Below are positions 59,920-64,000 of a stretch of 64,000 bases of DNA, piece by piece. The stretch spans positions 11,379,644 to 11,443,643 of the forward strand of contig NC_065548.1 in the NCBI RefSeq assembly GCF_022605725.1. Reading direction: 5' to 3'. Both the position numbers and the translations under genes were made by a program. Origin of the DNA: Anthonomus grandis grandis (lineage: Eukaryota > Arthropoda > Insecta > Coleoptera > Curculionidae). Below the pieces are notes generated by a model, which did not search any database, was not told where the DNA came from, and saw only the letters and a program-made list of their open reading frames with translations. Numbering within the stretch: the stretch's first letter is position 1; each line of letters starts with the position of its first letter.

Positions 59920-62589
59920 ATCGGTATATATATAATTAATAATTCTTTTATCATCGTATGGAGTAAGAGCAACTTTTCTCTGGTTTATTGTGCAGACCTC
60001 ATGTTTTTTACTTCGAATTAAATGTTCTTGTGTATAAAATGTGTCTTTATGAAATAAACAGTTATAATAGTCGTCAAATGTTATTGTTTTCATTGAAGTA
60101 TTAGTAATACCTTTAGCCTTTTTAACAACTTTATCTGAATCAAACAGTTTTAATGCATACATTTTTGATTTAAGACCTACAAATTCACTCATAATTTTAC
60201 CATTATTCTCATCTTTCATTAATCCTAATACTTTCTTATTAACTAAAGGAATATTATAAATGTTGTCTACAGGATAATCAGAACTGTCAAATCTGTCTAT
60301 ATCATGTCTAATAAATTCATAGATATCTTCCACGTGAAAATGATAAATTAAAGAATCAGTGTCAGTATATAATAATTTGGTGTCTGTATTAAATTTAGGT
60401 TTAATATAATTAAAATAAAAATCATATAAAAAAAGTTTAGAAATTTCTAAAATACTAAAACCTGCATATATAAGTTTATTAAATTTAATATTTAACCTTG
60501 ACATTTTAATTATAACCATGTCATCATCAAAAATGGTTAAACTATGGAAATTAGGTTTTGAAATGTATTTTTTTGCTCCATATCGACCGAGCCAAGTAGT
60601 TACTACTTTAACATCTTTGTATTTCCTCACGTTTTCCATTGTTTCTCCAAAAACTGCATTATTCATTAACTTAAAAAAGTTTTTTCAAATTCATTTTGGC
60701 TTTGTTTTCTCAAATTTGTATTTAAATCAATGTAAGTTTTTAGCCAAGGTGATTGTTTAAATTTTATAAACTTTAGTAAGTTGTAAACCAAGAGATAAAG
60801 CTTGTTTTAAAGTTCTGTAATGAATAACATAGTTTTTCTTATTAAAAAGTGTTGTCAATAATTTAGATTGTTTTGATGACAGGTGGTATTAAACGTTCTG
60901 GACATAGAGGTAAATCCTTGTGTAGATCGTGGAGTTCCTTAGGATATTCCAAATCTACTTCAAGTATATACCCTACATCCGAATCGTCTGGTGTATTAAT
61001 AATATTTTCCGAATAGTAGACATTTATGTCAACCCACTTAAAATCACCAGTAGGAAGCGATTCACTCATTGCTGTTCCATATAAATTGTTAATGTCAAAG
61101 TACATTAAATATGATGATGGCAGATCGGGGTTAAACTCATTCTCCATATATTTATTGTTAGCTTTACCATAACGATTACTACACTGAGATACTCCACCTC
61201 TAATTCCGCTTTCAATCATCATTATTTGATCAATATAGGTAATTAATTCTATGTAATTTTATCTAATGTAACTTTTGAAATTAAAAGGCAAGAATCGTAG
61301 GCCAATTTAGGGGCAGTAAAATATTTTAGACATTCTAAACCATATGTTTTATAACAAACTTTTCGGAAATTTTCACAAACATCTGCCAAAAGTAAAATAT
61401 CAGTCTTTAAGTATAACTCTAAATATTCTTGTAAATTTTAAATTTGAAATGATTCCCAAATTTTAACAGCAAAGTTATAATCAGTCTGTGTTACATTAGA
61501 TTTTTTAAGTTTGGAATAAAAACCATCAATCGATGGTAAGCTATTTTCCTTTAGTATTTCCCAACAATCAAGATAATCATATGGAAATATAGATACCTTT
61601 TCTTGATACAAGATTAAATTCAGTCTCATTTTTGCAAAAACTTTTGGTAATATATTTTTCAGAAGAATTTAGGTAGGAACTTAATCGATCTAAGCTGCTA
61701 GACATAAATCGAAAAGAATCCAAAAAACTAAATTGAATACTTGTATTTTCTATATATTTTAAAAAAGATATAAAATTTCCTTGTTAACAGGTAATAAGGT
61801 AACCGAGCCTGGTATTTCAGTTGTCAATTTCCGTATAATAAAGTTACTATCATAGCCAGAAAGGTTGTGAAATATTACAGGTATAATATGATCATCTTTA
61901 TAATTGAGATTACATAAAAAGTGAGCACTACCCCTATATTTACCCGTAAAATAACAATGATCTTTAACTTTTATATCATCTTCACTAAAAGGCTTTTGAC
62001 AAATATGACACCTAGTAGATGTGTTAAATGATTCTTGCTCTGATGTCGACAAGGGTAACATTGAAACAATATTATAAAATATAGGATTTAATTGATGTGC
62101 TATTTTAAACAAAACCAACTTATACAGTCTTGCCCCGTATGTAGCTCAAATTTTGATTGAGAATTATCATAGCTACATAATAAATAATAAGCAATACTGC
62201 ATGGAATATGTTTTTGATATTTATTTACATTAACATTTAAATCCTCATATTTTTCTAATATACTCTCAATATCGGCATAAATCACAAATGGAACTTTTTC
62301 TTTATTTTTAAAATGTGAAAATGATATTCTTTTCCTTTTCAGATGGAAGTGATATGTTAGTAATATCACCAATTTGCTTATTTAATAATCTTGACAAATT
62401 TTTAATTAATACAAAATGATATGTTCTATGAAATTGTAAGATATGCTGACCTAAACCATCATTATCATCGTCATCTATATTAAAATTATCCTCTTGATTT
62501 ATAGAAAGTATTAATAAATTGACCTTAACTAAAAAGTCATATTGACTCAGACATACAGGTACAACTTTTTTTTTCCAAAGTAAATACAT
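59890..62589 (-). pseudogene. Protein-primed type B DNA polymerase with endonuclease-VII-like insert (Polinton/adintovirus-like)
   Basis: Six minus-strand frames make up a decayed polymerase. In order: an acidic segment (62589-62308), the first exonuclease motif YADIES near 62273, a cysteine/histidine module CHICQKPF..DHCYFTGKYRG..CNLNY near 62010-61900 (like endonuclease VII) leading into HNLSGYD (second exonuclease motif), then polymerase motif A FDINNLYG near 61090, motif B MNNAVFGETMEN at 60666, and motif C YTDTDSLIY near 60350. At least five breaks separate them. The family belongs to large self-replicating elements and related viruses of invertebrates. No capsid, integrase or packaging ATPase gene is seen in the window. 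Confidence 0.8.
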
Positions 62590-63405
62590 TCACTCCGATA
62601 TTATTCATTTTCTCAGATTTACTTATAGGGTGAACTGCCCAGTTAGCCGGCCACCCCTAGTTCTCGGCCACTTTTTCACAAAATAGTTAATAAATAGAGC
62701 ATTCTACAATTTATTTATATGAACATATCGCCCCTGACTAATGTAGTTCTTCGCGCACCATATTCACGCACCAACATCCTTATAGGCCAAAGCAGGCTTA
62801 AGAAAAATTCAGTCAAAACATGTACCTCCAGGAGTGCGTTGCATTTGCCGTTTTCTTACGTTTAGTGTAGTGTGCAGCTCGAAAGTAAATAGAATATAAT
62901 TTCTGAAAACATCGAGTTTTAAGGTAAGTTTTGTGACTTTTTAGTTACTAAGGGGTTAATCTTTAATAATTAGATTAAAATATACAAGAAAACTTAATAT
63001 TTAAAAAGAAAAATACGTGGCCGGAAAACCGGTCAAAAAAACCTTTTCTGCCATTTCTCGGCCAGGGTGGCCGAGAAGCGGTCTAATAAATATATTTTTC
63101 TTTATCTTTTTTTAACTTACTGATAGTTAGGGACTAGAGTGGGTTTCTCTTTTTAATAATATTCAGTTGGTTAGTAGATCAAGCCAGATCTCGGCCGGGT
63201 TTTTACGAAAATCAAGGGAGATATAAATATTTTGAAAGGGGGCCGAGAACTGGTGAATCCGCCTATTTTTCGGCCATTTTTATATTTTGCCATTAAAATG
63301 CATGCAAAAAATTAGTTTCTTGCAATGAACATATTGTTTTTTTACTTTATTAATTTTAAAAAAATTAAGATCTTAAATATTAAAAAAAAAAAACAGATGT
63401 ACCTA

Positions 63406-63631
63406 CTTGTAGGTCTGGCAAACGGATCTGAAACACCGGACGCAATGTTTGTTTTTATTTTTTTTAATTTTATCTTCAAATTATTATTTTAAAATTTAAT
63501 TTAAATACATTTATAATATAATTATATACGCATTTAAATTAAATTTCACAAACAATATTAAAAAAAAAAAAAAAAATTAAAAAATAAAAACAAACATTTC
63601 TTTTGGTGTTTCAGATCCGTTTGCTAGCCTA
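63406..63631. repeat. Small inverted-repeat element (MITE-like)
   Basis: TAGGTCTGGCAAACGGATCT (left) and the inverted form of AGATCCGTTTGCTAGCCTA (right) bracket a 226-bp AT-rich segment whose arms stay similar inwards for about 100 bp (AAACACC, AATGTTTGTTTTTATT). TACCTA flanks both sides (63400-63405, 63632-63637), a possible target duplication. It sits in the leader of the pogo-class element. Confidence 0.65.
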
Positions 63632-63668
63632 TACCTATTTACATTCTGTGTTTTTTATTTTTATTTAG

Positions 63669-64000
63669 ATGGCTACCAAGAAAGGCGTAAAGTTAAACGT
63701 TTCAAAACCCCGTAAGATGTTCACCTACAATGAAGAAAATCTCAATGTAGCCCTTAAACATGTGAGGGAAGGAACCTTGAGCGTTAGAGCAGCTTCAAAA
63801 GAATTTGGCGTTCCCAGGAGCACTATCCAAGATAGAGTGGCTGGAAGAAAACCAGATGAATTGAAAAAAAAACTGGGCCAGAACCAATTATGACAATTGA
63901 AGGTGAGAAACGCATAAAAGAGTGGGCTATAGCGCTTGCTAAGTCCGGATTTCCAATAAAAAAACATGAGTTGATGGAGACCGTTACTAAAGTTGCCATT
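63669..64000 (+). pseudogene. pogo-class transposase, N-terminal part, cut by window end
   Basis: MATKKGVKLNVSKPRKMFTY begins a basic N-terminus, followed by a psq-type helix-turn-helix (LSVRAASKEFGVPRSTIQDR). Inside the A run at 63863-63872 the frame shifts; in the next frame it continues as a CENP-B-like helix-turn-helix (EKRIKEWAIALAKSGFPI) to the end of the window. The shift may be a real mutation or a homopolymer error. Confidence 0.72.

Larger units (their letters stand above)
62636..64000 (+). mobile_element. Second pogo-class element, runs off the window
   Basis: A transposase start at 63669 is preceded by about 650 bp in which CGGCC words cluster in both directions: GTTCTCGGCCAC near 62660, GTGGCCGG at 63017, TCTCGGCCAGGGTGGCCGAG near 63057, TCTCGGCCGG at 63190 and GGCCGAGAACTGG at 63242. 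These look like subterminal repeats of a transposon end near 62636. The right end is outside the window. Confidence 0.55.

Overview
The window is animal nuclear DNA, most likely insect. It is strongly AT-rich, its introns are mostly 45-110 bp with GT..AG borders, two endosomal and membrane-traffic genes (CHMP5 and a VPS13 family gene) are split into many small exons, and the rest is dominated by arthropod-type transposable elements. No species is claimed. No bacterial operon, CRISPR array or rRNA was seen.

Layout. 0.4-5.3 kb: decayed non-LTR retrotransposons (RTE-like, then Jockey/CR1-like on both strands) followed by a hAT element with an 8-bp target duplication. 5.6 kb: an isolated tRNA-Thr(CGT). 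6.6-9.2 kb: a DNA transposon coding for a DUF7869-type RNase H-like protein. 10.2-12.8 kb: a Tc1/mariner element with 221-bp inverted repeats, itself broken by a 5'-truncated Jockey-like insertion, lying in what may be a Penelope-like remnant. 13-22 kb: mostly unrecognised AT-rich DNA, with two retrotransposon scraps, one orphan coding-like stretch and a perfect 130-bp tandem duplication.

Host genes. CHMP5 (22.2-26.2 kb, plus) is complete in five exons and carries a Tc1/mariner-class element in intron 2. It is tail to tail with an unidentified minus-strand gene (26.6-28.5 kb, 5' end not resolved). A Penelope-like element (28.9-30.05 kb) with a GIY-YIG domain and a hammerhead-like RNA motif lies next to that gene. 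The VPS13 gene fills 30.4-54.4 kb on the minus strand. I could chain 38 coding exons in phase, giving about 3,152 residues. It has the chorein N-terminus and the adaptor-binding region, but its C-terminus does not look like the usual ATG2-C/PH end. Its introns hold a pogo element, a retrotransposon scrap and two families of tandem repeats.

56-64 kb: a broken piggyBac element, a dUTPase reading frame with one intron and a frameshift, a perfect 25-bp palindrome with AATAAA in both directions, a decayed protein-primed type B DNA polymerase with an endonuclease-VII-like insert (Polinton/Maverick or adintovirus-like), and the start of a second pogo-class element that runs off the end.

CHMP5 (ESCRT-III, multivesicular body formation) and VPS13 (bulk lipid transfer at contact sites) both act on endolysosomal membranes. 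Nothing in the sequence shows that they are co-regulated.
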